From: Sphaerospermopsis kisseleviana NIES-73
Lineage (GTDB): Bacteria > Cyanobacteriota > Cyanobacteriia > Cyanobacteriales > Nostocaceae
Direction of reading: 5' to 3'
NCBI RefSeq assembly: GCF_002368075.1
Contig: NZ_AP018314.1
Location: 3,757,862-3,821,861, forward strand
DNA: 64,000 nucleotides
Positions 54,066 through 63,495 of the stretch are shown piece by piece. The notes beneath the pieces were generated by a model. That model ran no database searches. It saw only the letters and a program-made list of their open reading frames with translations, and was not told where the DNA came from. Made by a program: the position numbers and the translations under genes. Each line of letters begins with the position of its first letter. The stretch's first letter is position 1.

Positions 54066-55276
54066 AGCTCTAATTTTTCTTGAAGATGAATTGCAATTGC
54101 TTTAGCTAGAATGGGTGGTACAGCATTACCTATCTGATTGTACTGGCAAAGGAACTTTTCATTTAATCTATTTTCCCTTTGTAATAACTTATGAGATACA
54201 ACTGTTTTCTTTCCTAAAAAACGATAAGTATCAGGAAAAGATTGGACACGCGCACCCTCACGAGCGGTCAAATTACGATGCTGGAAAGGATGAATAAAAT
54301 TTGCATAAAAGGATGCTGCTATTGTGTATGCTGGCCTGTATGGATGTAACCGTCTGTTGTTTTGATCATAAGTTTTATTAGATAAGTCACCATTTCCACT
54401 ACGACGTTTAGCACCATATTCTGTAGCAACATCTGAACTGGATTCACCCCATTTTATTTGTTTAAAACGTTCTACTAATCGCTGAGAATGTTCCATTGCT
54501 ACATGATTATAAAGAATTTTACTACCTTGTCTGATCCAGTGCTGATATTGATTTTGAGATTCTGATATATAAGGTTGTTCTTCTTTACCTTCTCTCGCAT
54601 TAAGTGGAGGTAAGTCTGATATTGCATCCCATAAGCTGATAGCAGGAAGTAAATTTATTTCTTCAAGGGATAATTGCCATATCTTGTTTTTTAATAAGTC
54701 TAGAGAATGGGTTGGTTGAGGACTACCTAATTTTTTACCTAGTTTGTTTCCAACAATAAAAACACGCTCTCTAACCTGTGGTACACCATATTCAGCAGAA
54801 TTAAGTAACCATACTTCTACAAAATATCCAAATTCTTCAAAAGTTTGTTTAATAATATCTAGGACTTTTAAACCTTCGCTATTTTTGCGTGAGAGTAAAC
54901 CTTTCACGTTCTCCATCACAAATGCTTTAGGTTGAAGAAAACTTATCCACTGAGAAAAGTTAATGAATAAACTATTTCTAGGATCATTTGGATCTTTTCG
55001 TGCTGGACCTGCAACACTAAAACCTTGACATGGAGGACCACCAATAATAATATGCGGTTTGTATAGACAAATTTCTTTAACACTACTTAAAGTATTAAAA
55101 TTACGAATATCATCTTGAATTACTGTCATGTCAGGGTGGTTATAACGGAGAGTATCACACGCCCAAGCATCAATTTCAACAGAAAGGGGAATATTAAAAC
55201 CTGCCATCGCAAAACCTAAACCAAATCCGCCAGCACCAGCAAATAAATCAATAGCAATAGGTTTGTCTATTTTCAT
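54038..55276 (-). CDS. DNA (cytosine-5)-methyltransferase of a type II R-M system
   Basis: A 412-residue C5 methylase with all key motifs: I, AIDLFAGAGGFGLGFAMAGF; IV, GGPPCQGFSVAG with catalytic Cys83; VI, FVMENVKGLL; VIII, QVRERVFIVGNK; IX/X, REGARVQSFPDTYRF and QIGNAVPPILAKAIA. A target-recognition region lies at about 220-330. It protects host DNA from the overlapping endonuclease. An asymmetric-site enzyme would need a second methylase; none is visible in this window, so the site may be palindromic or the partner lies elsewhere. Confidence 0.93.
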   Translation of the reverse strand: MKIDKPIAIDLFAGAGGFGLGFAMAGFNIPLSVEIDAWACDTLRYNHPDMTVIQDDIRNFNTLSSVKEICLYKPHIIIGGPPCQGFSVAGPARKDPNDPRNSLFINFSQWISFLQPKAFVMENVKGLLSRKNSEGLKVLDIIKQTFEEFGYFVEVWLLNSAEYGVPQVRERVFIVGNKLGKKLGSPQPTHSLDLLKNKIWQLSLEEINLLPAISLWDAISDLPPLNAREGKEEQPYISESQNQYQHWIRQGSKILYNHVAMEHSQRLVERFKQIKWGESSSDVATEYGAKRRSGNGDLSNKTYDQNNRRLHPYRPAYTIAASFYANFIHPFQHRNLTAREGARVQSFPDTYRFLGKKTVVSHKLLQRENRLNEKFLCQYNQIGNAVPPILAKAIAIHLQEKLELCPQLIETL

Positions 55277-55325
55277 AAATGTCTCATGTATTTAGCATTG
55301 AATTATAAAGCAATAAAAATTCGTT

Positions 55326-55547
55326 TCATTGGTATTTTTCAGTTAGATAAGTCGCATAATCTCCATTAATATTCTCATCACTAGAGATATTTGCACTTTT
55401 AGCAATGCCACGCAGTCGAGATAAATTACCTTTCTTTGATGCTGAGATAGATTCTTGTTGTATTGATTCTAATACAGTTTGTACCAATTGCCAGCGTTCA
55501 CTCATTGGTAACTGTAATACTTGTTTTTGCAATTCTTGTAATGTCAT
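55326..55547 (-). CDS. Antitoxin-like small protein (orphan)
   Basis: A 73-residue protein: TLQELQKQVLQLPMSERWQL then VQTVLESIQQES, the amphipathic helix common to short cyanobacterial antitoxin-like proteins (compare the VapB-like protein at 4830-5090). The tail is polar (NINGDYATYLTEKYQ). No toxin gene follows: the next gene downstream is the C5 methylase, on the same strand but 49 bp beyond it in reverse order. It may be a solitary antitoxin. Confidence 0.6.
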   Translation of the reverse strand: MTLQELQKQVLQLPMSERWQLVQTVLESIQQESISASKKGNLSRLRGIAKSANISSDENINGDYATYLTEKYQ

Positions 55548-55661
55548 GATAAGATATCAAAAAATATTTATTTTTATTATATATCAATTTAGCTGAAGAA
55601 GAATAAAATTTATTATAAATCCAGTATAATAAATATAATCACAAAAAAAGGATGACATAAA

Positions 55662-55934
55662 ATGCAATCCATTCTCCTCAGCAGTGAAGAAGTCGCCAAA
55701 CGTGCTAAAGAATTATATGAAACTATCATTCGTTCACAGGTGGAAACTGAAGAAAACATCGGTAAAATGGTGATTATTGATATAGAAACTGGTGAATATG
55801 CAGTTGATAAAACAGGGATAGAGTCAGCGCGTTATTTACGGAATAAAAACCGATTTGCTCGACTTTTTGGGATTCGCATTGGTTACAAAGTCGCTGCATC
55901 CTTTAGTGGAGAAATGGAGCGTGATTATCGGTGA
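55662..55934 (+). CDS. Small protein paired with an aspartic-protease-like gene
   Basis: A 90-residue protein: ILLSSEEVAKRAKELYETII, then ENIGKMVIIDIETGEYAVDK and RLFGIRIGYKVAASFSGEME. The DIETGEYAVD strand-turn-strand suggests a small alpha/beta fold. I recognise it as the usual upstream partner of clan AA aspartic-protease genes in cyanobacteria, but not its function. The stop overlaps the GTG start of the next gene by four bases, so the pair is translationally coupled. Confidence 0.65.
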   Translation: MQSILLSSEEVAKRAKELYETIIRSQVETEENIGKMVIIDIETGEYAVDKTGIESARYLRNKNRFARLFGIRIGYKVAASFSGEMERDYR

Positions 55935-56295
55935 TAACTGGTATTATTAAAAATGGACGTGCAACTGTCAATGTTATATTTTGATTGCCAGATCAACAGA
56001 TTTTACTATTGAATTTGTGATTGATACAGGTTTTACAGAGTTTCTTTCTTTACCTCCAAGGGCAGTTAATCTTTTGAATTTGCCTTTTGTTTATGATATG
56101 TATGCAAATTTAGCAGATAATAGTCGTGTACTTTTACCAGTACATCAAACTACTATTATTTGGAATGGCGAGGAAAGAGAAGTTAATGTTTTAGCTACAG
56201 GAAAACTGCCATTATTAGGCACTGCTTTACTTGATGGTTATGAGTTGTCTATCCAATTTACAGAAGGTGGTTTAGTGACAATTGAAGAGTTATAG
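55931..56295 (+). pseudogene. Broken clan AA (retropepsin-like) aspartic protease
   Basis: A GTG start at 55931 reads VITGIIKNGRATVNVIF and meets TGA (55982-55984); the frame then shifts near 55990-56000. From about 56000 the protein continues DFTIEFVIDTGFTEFLSLPP (the DTG active-site motif), ADNSRVLLPVHQTTIIWNGE and LLGTALLDGYELSIQFTEGG. An intact version would have about 120 residues and act as a homodimer like retropepsins. A stop plus a frameshift make this copy inactive, unless the downstream part re-initiates at a weak start. Confidence 0.75.
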
Positions 56296-56375
56296 TTAAA
56301 TGGTTTTGATTAGTGCGATCGCTCTTATTTTCTATAGGCTAAAAAATAGCGATCGCCCATCCTAAATTTACCTCT

Positions 56376-57128
56376 CTAATCCTCCACAGATGCTAACTTT
56401 AAAGGATATAATGGCTCAGATCCATTTAATTGCCAAATTCTAAACACCAAAGCAGCAGCTACAGTTAACCACACACAAGAAAAAGATAAAATCATTCCCG
56501 CTAAAGGTACAGTTTGCCAATAAATTACTGTGACAACAATTGCCGATAACCAAGGTCCTAAAATCACAACTGGAACAGCAGCACCTAATCTGCGTTCTAC
56601 GGTAAAAATCGTATTCCAAGTATCACCGACAGCTAAATGAATCACAAATAAAATGAAAGGTAATACCAAGAATTGATGATCTAATTCCTGCCAAATTAAC
56701 ACAGAAGAAATCACCCGTAAAACAGCAATCAGCATCCAAACTATAGGAAATGCTAAAGGTGGGGGAGACCACCTTGGTCTAATTACTTGATCATAAGTTG
56801 TTTGAGAACGGGTATTATCTAAAAGTGAAAAAATCCGAGAACGAATACTTAATAAAGCGAAAAATAAGGCAGTAACTACAGTGCTAACCCAACTAGGAAA
56901 GGCAGAATTACTATCAAGTAAATTGACTAAATTTTCCATTCCTAGTAATACTAGAATCATTGTTCCTATTTGCAGAATAGTCCCTAGCTTATAAACGATG
57001 ACTGCTTTGATGTCTAGTTCTTTTGTTGTTGCTGATGTATTGAGTGACTGTTTTTGATTTCCTGGTTTTACTCCCATTACTGTGTTGACAAACTTTTCCA
57101 AAATGCCGATATTACTGCTTTGATTCAT
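56376..57128 (-). CDS. TspO/MBR-related membrane protein
   Basis: The protein has 250 residues. After a polar N-terminus there are about six hydrophobic segments, with TspO-like features RPRWSPPPLAFPIVWMLIAV, GDTWNTIFTVERRLGAAVPV and LGPWLSAIVVTVIYWQ. It is longer than canonical TspO (about 160 residues) because of roughly 80 N-terminal residues with a membrane segment (IVYKLGTILQIGTMILVLLG). Canonical TspO binds porphyrins and modulates stress responses; here the role is inferred only. It is convergent with the protease pair and divergent from the DUF760 gene. Confidence 0.7.
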   Translation of the reverse strand: MNQSSNIGILEKFVNTVMGVKPGNQKQSLNTSATTKELDIKAVIVYKLGTILQIGTMILVLLGMENLVNLLDSNSAFPSWVSTVVTALFFALLSIRSRIFSLLDNTRSQTTYDQVIRPRWSPPPLAFPIVWMLIAVLRVISSVLIWQELDHQFLVLPFILFVIHLAVGDTWNTIFTVERRLGAAVPVVILGPWLSAIVVTVIYWQTVPLAGMILSFSCVWLTVAAALVFRIWQLNGSEPLYPLKLASVED

Positions 57129-57329
57129 GGTGAATAAATTGCGAGTATTTTTTAGTAGTGTTCATAAATTATTATATGATATAATTCACAATCAACCCTA
57201 GTTATAAATAGTTATATTTTTTTACTTCCTGCTGTAGAATAAACCCATCTTCTCATGTTCGGTTTCTTTGACAACCAATTCAGACATATCTTGATAAATT
57301 GATAATCAAGCGAGTTGAAAGTAACTGCC

Positions 57330-57656
57330 ATGAGTAATCTTTCCCATTCTCAGCCTGAGTATTTCGCACCACAAGAAAATAATGATCAGTTTTGGCAATA
57401 CATACAATCTTTAAACCCAGAAGCAGTATCCCAACTATCTAAACCTAACTCACCAGAAGTATTAGAATTGATTCAAAAATCTATTGTTGCTATGTTAGGT
57501 AATTTGCCTCATGACAGATATAATACTATGATTACCACTAGCCGAGATGAATTAGGAAAACTTTTAGGTTCAGCAATGATTGATGGGTATTTTTTACGTA
57601 ATGCAGAACAAAGATTAGAAATGGAAAAGAATTTCCAATTAGTAGATTTTCAGTAA
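57330..57656 (+). CDS. DUF760 family protein
   Basis: A 108-residue protein from MSNLSHSQPEYFAPQENNDQ (an in-frame TTG five codons upstream is less likely). The conserved helical core FWQYIQSLNPEAVSQLSKPN, IQKSIVAMLGNLPHDRYNTM and LGKLLGSAMIDGYFLRNAEQ matches DUF760, a family found in cyanobacteria and plastids. The function is not established. It is followed by the palindromic element at 57677-57701. Confidence 0.85.
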   Translation: MSNLSHSQPEYFAPQENNDQFWQYIQSLNPEAVSQLSKPNSPEVLELIQKSIVAMLGNLPHDRYNTMITTSRDELGKLLGSAMIDGYFLRNAEQRLEMEKNFQLVDFQ

Positions 57657-57676
57657 AGTAATAAGTTAAGAGTCAG

Positions 57677-57701
57677 TAGGGGTTTAGCAATGCTAAACCC
57701 T
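57677..57701. terminator. Palindrome TAGGGGTTTAGC..., copy 3
   Basis: Sits between the convergent DUF760 and pentapeptide genes, 20 bp and 6 bp from their stops. The same core as at 17374 and 31189, with the last C-run one base short. Confidence 0.65.
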
Positions 57702-57707
57702 GACAGT

Positions 57708-58211
57708 TTATCTACATCCTAAAGATTCACGAGTATCTACACCAGTTTTAGAATTAACACCACTAGCTTTAACACAAAGTTTTTTCATTTCTACCCCATC
57801 TAAAACCGCATTGGTAAAGTCTGCACCAGTGACATTAACATTATCAAAAGTTGAACGCAACATCATCGCATCTGTCAATACTGCATCACTTAAATCAGCA
57901 TTTTTGAACTTGGCTAAATAAGCAATACCTTGACCAAAATTTACACCATGTAAATTTACACCTTCTAACAGAGTACCGTTAAACACTCCACCCCGTAAGT
58001 CAGCATTGCTAAAGTTAGCATTCTCTAATTTAATGTTGGTAAATTCTTTACCGATTAAATTTTGTCCTGAAAAATCTTGACTTTGTACCTCATCCCCTGC
58101 GGAACGGGTAATACTGGAAGAACTTGCTGCTTGTGCGGATAAGGGAGATACAAACAACACCACAGCTAAAACTACACTAACGAGTATTTGCCAAATTTGC
58201 CCACGCTTCAT
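57708..58211 (-). CDS. Exported pentapeptide-repeat protein
   Basis: A 167-residue protein with a signal peptide (WQILVSVVLAVVLFVSPLSA then QAASS). Residues about 45-140 are A(D/N)LXX-type pentapeptide repeats forming a right-handed beta-helix (NANFSNADLRGGVFNGTLLE, NVNVTGADFTNAVLDGVEM-like rungs). The C-terminal CVKASGVNSKTGVDTRESLG carries a cysteine pair, including one at the end. Similar proteins reside in the cyanobacterial thylakoid lumen or periplasm; function unknown. Confidence 0.88.
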   Translation of the reverse strand: MKRGQIWQILVSVVLAVVLFVSPLSAQAASSSSITRSAGDEVQSQDFSGQNLIGKEFTNIKLENANFSNADLRGGVFNGTLLEGVNLHGVNFGQGIAYLAKFKNADLSDAVLTDAMMLRSTFDNVNVTGADFTNAVLDGVEMKKLCVKASGVNSKTGVDTRESLGCR

Positions 58212-58274
58212 AATTTTTGTTTAATAAATCTCAACAATTACACTATTAATTATTAAACCGCACTAGGGAAGATA

Positions 58275-58305
58275 GATCCCTGACTTCTTGAAGAAGTCGG
58301 GGATC
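58275..58305. repeat. REP-like palindrome GATCCCTGACTTCTT...
   Basis: A 31-bp near-perfect inverted repeat 42 bp before gcvT (GATCCC-GACTTCTT and its complement). It is of the gaagtcggggatct type common in Nostocales; a partial relative is near 63343. There is no glycine riboswitch in this leader. Confidence 0.65.
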
Positions 58306-58346
58306 TGGGTAAAATACCTAAAATAACTAAAACACCAAAAAAACCT

Positions 58347-59483
58347 GTGGCGAAACCAGAAAATAATACCCAATTTCTAGCGCAAACTCCTTTATATCAC
58401 ATCGGTGTTGAACTCAAAGCCCGCTTTACCAGCTTTGGTGGGTGGGAAATGCCAGTACAATATAGTGGTATTACCCAAGAACACCAAGCTGTCAGAAATG
58501 CTGCTGGAATGTTCGATATTTCCCACATGGGTAAATTTACTCTCCAAGGTCAAAACCTGATTTCCCAACTAGAAAAATTAGTCCCTTCCGATTTAAGTCG
58601 TCTACAACCCGGTCAAGCCCAATATACAGTGTTGTTAAATGAGCAAGCCGGAATCATTGATGATATCATTATTTACTACCAAGGTAGAGAAAATACAGAT
58701 AGCGAAAAAGCGGTAATTATCGTTAATGCTGCCACAACAGAAAAAGACAAAACATGGTTATTACAACATCTTGACCTGGATACAATCCAATTTCAAGACC
58801 TGTCACGGGATAAAATCTTAATAGCTGTTCAAGGTCCAAAAGCTACCAGCCATCTTCAGTCTTTTGTATCAGCCGACTTAACCCCAATTAAAGCCTTTGG
58901 GCATTTAGAAACAACCATTTTTGGTCAACCCGCTTTCCTCGCTCGTACAGGCTACACTGGGGAAGATGGCTTTGAAGTGATGGTAGACCCCGAAGTAGGG
59001 ATAAAATTGTGGCAAAGCCTCTATGATGCTGGTGTCATTCCCTGTGGTCTTGGTTGTAGAGATACATTGCGTTTAGAAGCAGCAATGGCACTTTATGGAC
59101 AAGATATCGACGACAACACCACACCCCTAGAAGCGGGTTTAGGGTGGTTGGTTCATTTAGATACAAAAAGCGATTTTATCGGTCGGGAGATTTTACAACA
59201 ACAAAAAACCGTGGGAGTACATCGTAAACTCGTAGGTTTACAAACCCAAGGGCGAAATATTTCCCGTCATGGCTATTACGTATTATCTTCAGGTGAAGTA
59301 GTGGGAGAAGTAACAAGCGGTACTTTATCACCTACCCTTGGTTATCCCATTGCTTTAGCTTATGTTTCCAGTCAGTTAGCAACCGTTAAACAGGAGTTAG
59401 AAGTGGAAATACGCGGTAAAGCTTATCCAGCAGTCGTGGTAAAACGTCCTTTTTATCGCTCAAAAAATCGTGTTACTAACTGA
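58347..59483 (+). CDS. gcvT: Aminomethyltransferase (glycine cleavage T protein)
   Basis: A 378-residue protein with a GTG start. It transfers the methylene group from the lipoyl arm of GcvH to THF. Landmarks: [65 protein letters not shown] and the C-terminal [20 protein letters not shown]. First gene of the gcvT-gcvH-gcvP cluster central to photorespiratory glycine breakdown; folD earlier in the window acts on the product. Confidence 0.96.
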   Translation: MAKPENNTQFLAQTPLYHIGVELKARFTSFGGWEMPVQYSGITQEHQAVRNAAGMFDISHMGKFTLQGQNLISQLEKLVPSDLSRLQPGQAQYTVLLNEQAGIIDDIIIYYQGRENTDSEKAVIIVNAATTEKDKTWLLQHLDLDTIQFQDLSRDKILIAVQGPKATSHLQSFVSADLTPIKAFGHLETTIFGQPAFLARTGYTGEDGFEVMVDPEVGIKLWQSLYDAGVIPCGLGCRDTLRLEAAMALYGQDIDDNTTPLEAGLGWLVHLDTKSDFIGREILQQQKTVGVHRKLVGLQTQGRNISRHGYYVLSSGEVVGEVTSGTLSPTLGYPIALAYVSSQLATVKQELEVEIRGKAYPAVVVKRPFYRSKNRVTN

Positions 59484-59564
59484 TAAGTTTTGAGATTTTT
59501 GAGGAATAATGTTGTTTGGGTTACTCTGGTAACACCATTTTTTTAACGTGGAAGAGGAAGTGTT

Positions 59565-59954
59565 ATGGCTTTTGAATATCCCGATGATTTACGCTATCAA
59601 GATACTCATGAATATGTACGTTTAGATGGGGAAATAGCCACTATCGGTATTACTGAGTTTGCTATAGATCAACTGGGTGATATTGTATTTTTGGATCTGT
59701 CAGAAATTGGTGATGCGGTCTCCAAGGGAGACTCATTTGGTACAATTGAATCTGTTAAAGCTGTAGAAGACCTGAAATCACCAGTTACAGGTACAGTAGT
59801 AGAACGCAATGAAGATTTGATTAACTCTCCTGAGTCAATAGTTGATGATCCTTATGGTGATGGTTGGTTTATCAAAGTGCGTGTTAATGATCCTGGGGAA
59901 GTTGAAGATGGGATGACAGCTAGTGAGTATAGTGCTTTGGTAGAGGGTTCGTAA
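59565..59954 (+). CDS. gcvH: Glycine cleavage system H protein
   Basis: A 129-residue lipoyl carrier protein. The lipoylated lysine is in [20 protein letters not shown]. The start [20 protein letters not shown] and the end [20 protein letters not shown] match GcvH over the whole length. A GAGGAAG ribosome site lies 6 bp upstream, preceded by a small hairpin (GGTTACTCTGGTAAC). STRRs follow in the 216-bp space before gcvP. Confidence 0.97.
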   Translation: MAFEYPDDLRYQDTHEYVRLDGEIATIGITEFAIDQLGDIVFLDLSEIGDAVSKGDSFGTIESVKAVEDLKSPVTGTVVERNEDLINSPESIVDDPYGDGWFIKVRVNDPGEVEDGMTASEYSALVEGS

Positions 59955-59961
59955 ACTAGGT

Positions 59962-60092
59962 GACAGGTGACAGGTGAGGAAAATTTTAGATTTTAGATTT
60001 TAGATTTTAGATTGGAGATGACAAAAACAATCCAAAATCCAAAATCCAAAATCCAAAATAAATAACTCCTGACTCCTGACTCCTGACTCCTG
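59962..60092. repeat. STRR block (aggtgac, agatttt, ccaaaat, tcctgac) between gcvH and gcvP
   Basis: Four heptamer types in succession lie in the intergenic space. They would be part of any gcvTHP transcript. Confidence 0.85.
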
Positions 60093-60170
60093 GTGTAAAT
60101 ATTTCTATTTTCCTATTCCCTCAAAGTAATCATTACAATATATTAAACCTTAACATCTGGAGCATAATTT

Positions 60171-63101
60171 GTGGTAGCTAATCCCCCACGTCCTCAAGTT
60201 TCGGCTAAAATCAACCAAGTAAGCGAGTTTGCTAAAAGACACATCGGACCAAAAGCAGATGACGTTCAACAAATGTTGAATTTATTGGGTTTATCTAATT
60301 TAGATGATTTAATCGCTAAAACCGTACCTTCATCTATTCGCTTTAACCAAGATTTAAAATTACCAGCAGCACAAAGCGAATATGCAGCATTAGCAAAATT
60401 AAACCAAATCGCTGAAAAGAATCAAGTTTACCGTTCTTACATCGGGATGGGGTATCACGATTGTATTACCCCTGGAGTGATTCAACGCAACATCTTAGAA
60501 AATCCCGGTTGGTACACTGCTTACACCCCCTATCAACCAGAAATCGCTCAAGGACGTTTGGAAGCGTTGTTAAATTTCCAAACCATGATTATTGATTTAA
60601 CTGGTTTAGAAATTGCTAACGCATCTTTACTAGATGAAGCGACCGCAGCAGCAGAAGCAATGAGTATGAGTTATGGTATCTGTAAAAATAAATCCCATAA
60701 CTTTTTTGTTTCTAGTGCGTGTCATCCCCAAACTATGGATGTATTGCAGACTCGCGCTAAACCTTTAGGTATTAATATCATTATCGGTGATCATCAAACT
60801 TTTGATTTTTCGGAAACTATCTTTGGGGCGATTCTGCAATATCCCGCAACTGATGGTACAATTTACGACTATCGCCACTTTATAGAAAAGTCCCATGCTC
60901 AGGGTGCATTGGTGACAATTGCGGCAGATCCTCTCAGTTTAACATTACTCACACCCCCCGGTGAATTAGGGGCAGATATAGCGGTAGGAAGTACCCAGAG
61001 GTTCGGTATTCCGATGGGATTCGGTGGACCTCATGCGGCTTATTTTGCGACTAAGGAAGAGTATAAACGCTTAGTTCCAGGGCGCATTATTGGTGTATCA
61101 AAAGATGTTCATGGTAAACCTGCCTATCGGTTAGCATTACAAACCCGTGAACAACATATTCGCAGAGATAAAGCTACTAGTAATATTTGCACAGCGCAGG
61201 TACTGTTGGCAGTGATGGCGGGGATGTATGGAGTGTATCATGGACCCGATGGACTAAGAGCGATCGCCCAAAATATCCACAAATTAACAGCAACTTTAGC
61301 CGCAGGTTTGCAAAAGTTAGGTTATAAAATTGTTAGTGACAACTTCTTTGATACACTGCGGATTGAGTTAGGAAATACCAGTTTACAGGCAATTTTAGAA
61401 GCTGCGGATGCGAGAAATATCAACTTGCGAATTTTTGATAATTCTGATGTGGGAATTTCCTTAGATGAAACGACAACGGAAGCAGATGTAATTGATTTAT
61501 TGCAAATTTTCGCAGGTACAGATAACTTACCTTTCAGCGAAACAGAACTTACTTCTCTTACCAATTACCAATTACCCATTACCCATTACCCATTACTTCG
61601 TGAAAGTAAATACCTAACTCATCCCATCTTCAACCGCTATCATTCTGAAACGGAATTATTACGTTATTTACATCAACTGGAAACCAAGGATTTATCATTA
61701 ACAACATCAATGATTCCCTTGGGTTCTTGTACCATGAAGTTAAACGCAACTTCAGAAATGATTCCTGTAACTTGGGCAGAATTTGGTAAAATCCATCCTT
61801 TCGCGCCAATTTCCCAAACCAGAGGTTATCAAATTCTCTTTCAACAACTAGAAGCATGGTTAGCAGAAATTACAGGATTTGCGGGAATTTCTTTACAACC
61901 AAATGCAGGTTCTCAAGGTGAATATGCGGGACTTTTGGTAATTCGTGAATATCATGAAAGTCGGGGAGAAGCACACAGAAACGTTTGTTTAATTCCCCAA
62001 TCTGCACATGGTACAAATCCTGCGAGTGCGGTAATGTGTGGAATGAAGGTTGTAGGAATTGCTTGTGATGATCATGGTAATATTGATGTTGCTGATTTAA
62101 AAGCGAAAGCTGAAAAACATAGTAGTGAATTAGCAGCTTTAATGGTGACATATCCATCAACTCATGGAGTATTTGAAGAAGCAATTCAAGAAATTTGTGC
62201 CATAGTTCATGAACATGGTGGACAAGTTTACATGGACGGGGCTAATATGAATGCTCAGGTGGGTATTTGTCGTCCTGGTGATATTGGTGCTGATGTTTGT
62301 CATTTGAACTTACACAAAACTTTCTGTATTCCTCATGGTGGTGGTGGTCCGGGAATGGGTCCTATTGGTGTCGCTTCCCATCTTGTACCGTTCTTACCTG
62401 GTCATTCTGTAATTAAAATACAGGAAAATAATCCAAAATCCAAAATCCAAAATCCAAAATTCTCTGGTGCTGTTTCTGCTGCACCTTGGGGAAGTGCGAG
62501 TATTTTGGTAATTTCTTGGATGTACATTGCAATGATGGGTGCAGAGGGGTTAACGGAAGCTACCAAAGTTGCGATTTTAAATGCTAATTACATCGCTAAG
62601 AAATTAGAATCTTTTTATCCGGTTTTATATCGCGGAAAAAATGGTTTTGTAGCACATGAATGTATTTTAGATTTACGTGCTGTGAAAAAATCAGCCAACA
62701 TCGAAATTGATGATGTTGCGAAGCGGTTAATGGACTATGGTTTTCATGCTCCTACTGTTTCTTGGCCTGTGGCTGGTACAATAATGGTAGAACCAACGGA
62801 AAGCGAATCTAAGGAAGAATTGGATCGTTTTTGTGAGGCGTTAATTGCGATTAGAAAAGAGATTTCTGACATTGAATCTGGTAAGATGGATCTGCAAGAT
62901 AATGTGTTGAAAAATGCGCCTCACACTGCGGAAAGTTTGATTGTTGGTGAGTGGAAACATGATTATTCTCGTGAACAAGCTGCTTATCCTGCTAGTTGGA
63001 GTAAGGAGTTTAAGTTCTGGCCAAGTGTGGGTAGGATAGATGCTGCTTTTGGGGATAGGAATTTTGTTTGTTCTTGTTTACCGATGGAGGCTTATAGTTA
63101 A
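60171..63101 (+). CDS. gcvP: Glycine dehydrogenase (decarboxylating), P protein
   Basis: A 976-residue homodimeric-type PLP enzyme with a GTG start. The PLP lysine is in [20 protein letters not shown]. Other segments: [57 protein letters not shown] and [10 protein letters not shown]. Two in-frame insertions come from heptamer repeats: [12 protein letters not shown] at about codons 463-476 (61559-61596) and [12 protein letters not shown] at about 753-764 (62430-62460). Neither breaks the frame, and all catalytic motifs are intact, so the enzyme is probably active. Confidence 0.97.
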   Translation: MVANPPRPQVSAKINQVSEFAKRHIGPKADDVQQMLNLLGLSNLDDLIAKTVPSSIRFNQDLKLPAAQSEYAALAKLNQIAEKNQVYRSYIGMGYHDCITPGVIQRNILENPGWYTAYTPYQPEIAQGRLEALLNFQTMIIDLTGLEIANASLLDEATAAAEAMSMSYGICKNKSHNFFVSSACHPQTMDVLQTRAKPLGINIIIGDHQTFDFSETIFGAILQYPATDGTIYDYRHFIEKSHAQGALVTIAADPLSLTLLTPPGELGADIAVGSTQRFGIPMGFGGPHAAYFATKEEYKRLVPGRIIGVSKDVHGKPAYRLALQTREQHIRRDKATSNICTAQVLLAVMAGMYGVYHGPDGLRAIAQNIHKLTATLAAGLQKLGYKIVSDNFFDTLRIELGNTSLQAILEAADARNINLRIFDNSDVGISLDETTTEADVIDLLQIFAGTDNLPFSETELTSLTNYQLPITHYPLLRESKYLTHPIFNRYHSETELLRYLHQLETKDLSLTTSMIPLGSCTMKLNATSEMIPVTWAEFGKIHPFAPISQTRGYQILFQQLEAWLAEITGFAGISLQPNAGSQGEYAGLLVIREYHESRGEAHRNVCLIPQSAHGTNPASAVMCGMKVVGIACDDHGNIDVADLKAKAEKHSSELAALMVTYPSTHGVFEEAIQEICAIVHEHGGQVYMDGANMNAQVGICRPGDIGADVCHLNLHKTFCIPHGGGGPGMGPIGVASHLVPFLPGHSVIKIQENNPKSKIQNPKFSGAVSAAPWGSASILVISWMYIAMMGAEGLTEATKVAILNANYIAKKLESFYPVLYRGKNGFVAHECILDLRAVKKSANIEIDDVAKRLMDYGFHAPTVSWPVAGTIMVEPTESESKEELDRFCEALIAIRKEISDIESGKMDLQDNVLKNAPHTAESLIVGEWKHDYSREQAAYPASWSKEFKFWPSVGRIDAAFGDRNFVCSCLPMEAYS
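61559..61596 (+). repeat. STRR (accaatt/acccatt) inside gcvP coding sequence
   Basis: About five heptamers in frame, in the linker region between the two homologous halves of GcvP, a position likely to tolerate insertions. Confidence 0.85.
62430..62460 (+). repeat. STRR (aatccaa) inside gcvP coding sequence
   Basis: Four heptamers and a partial unit encode the [14 protein letters not shown] peptide just before [15 protein letters not shown]. It is identical to the intergenic ccaaaat heptamer family. Confidence 0.88.
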
Positions 63102-63383
63102 ATAGCTATCAGTTTTCAGCAGTCAGCAGTCAGCTAGTTAAGTTTTGAACCCACCTTCCGCACCCTAAACTGTCACACAACGAAAAATGGTCGTTTGGGG
63201 ATTTGATATTGGCGATCGCCACCTAAGATTTCGACGATTTTGTATCAAAAGTATCCTCAAAGGTATTCAAAAATACGAAATTACCGATTGTGACACTGGG
63301 GGGTGCGGAATGTGGGTTTATCATTTATTGGTGGGGTTGAAAAAAGAAGTCGAGGATCTGAATTTTTGGATCTCTGAGAAGTA

Positions 63384-63477
63384 TAGGACTTACGCAAGAT
63401 GTGACTGAAAACCTTATTCTTGCGTAGGGGTAATTCATGAATTACCCCTACTTTTGTTTCCTTTTGCGTAAGTCCTG
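63384..63477. mobile_element. 94-bp MITE, copy 2, in gap 63102-63495
   Basis: Reverse-orientation copy of 4590-4683 with one base difference, flanked by the direct duplication AAGTA (63379-63383 and 63478-63482). The rest of the gap carries cagtcag heptamers near 63120, a HIP1 site and a gaagtcgaggatct fragment. The ORF drawn at 63187-63408 ends inside the MITE and was rejected. Confidence 0.92.
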
Positions 63478-63495
63478 AAGTAGTAAAAGTCGATG

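Noticed and set aside
58212..58346. Glycine riboswitch before gcvT
   Set aside because: The leader is only 135 bp and consists of a REP-like palindrome and AT-rich DNA; the glycine aptamer consensus is not visible.
63187..63408. 73-codon ORF MVVWGFDIGDRHLRF...
   Set aside because: Contains a HIP1 site and repeat fragments and terminates inside the MITE; judged non-coding.
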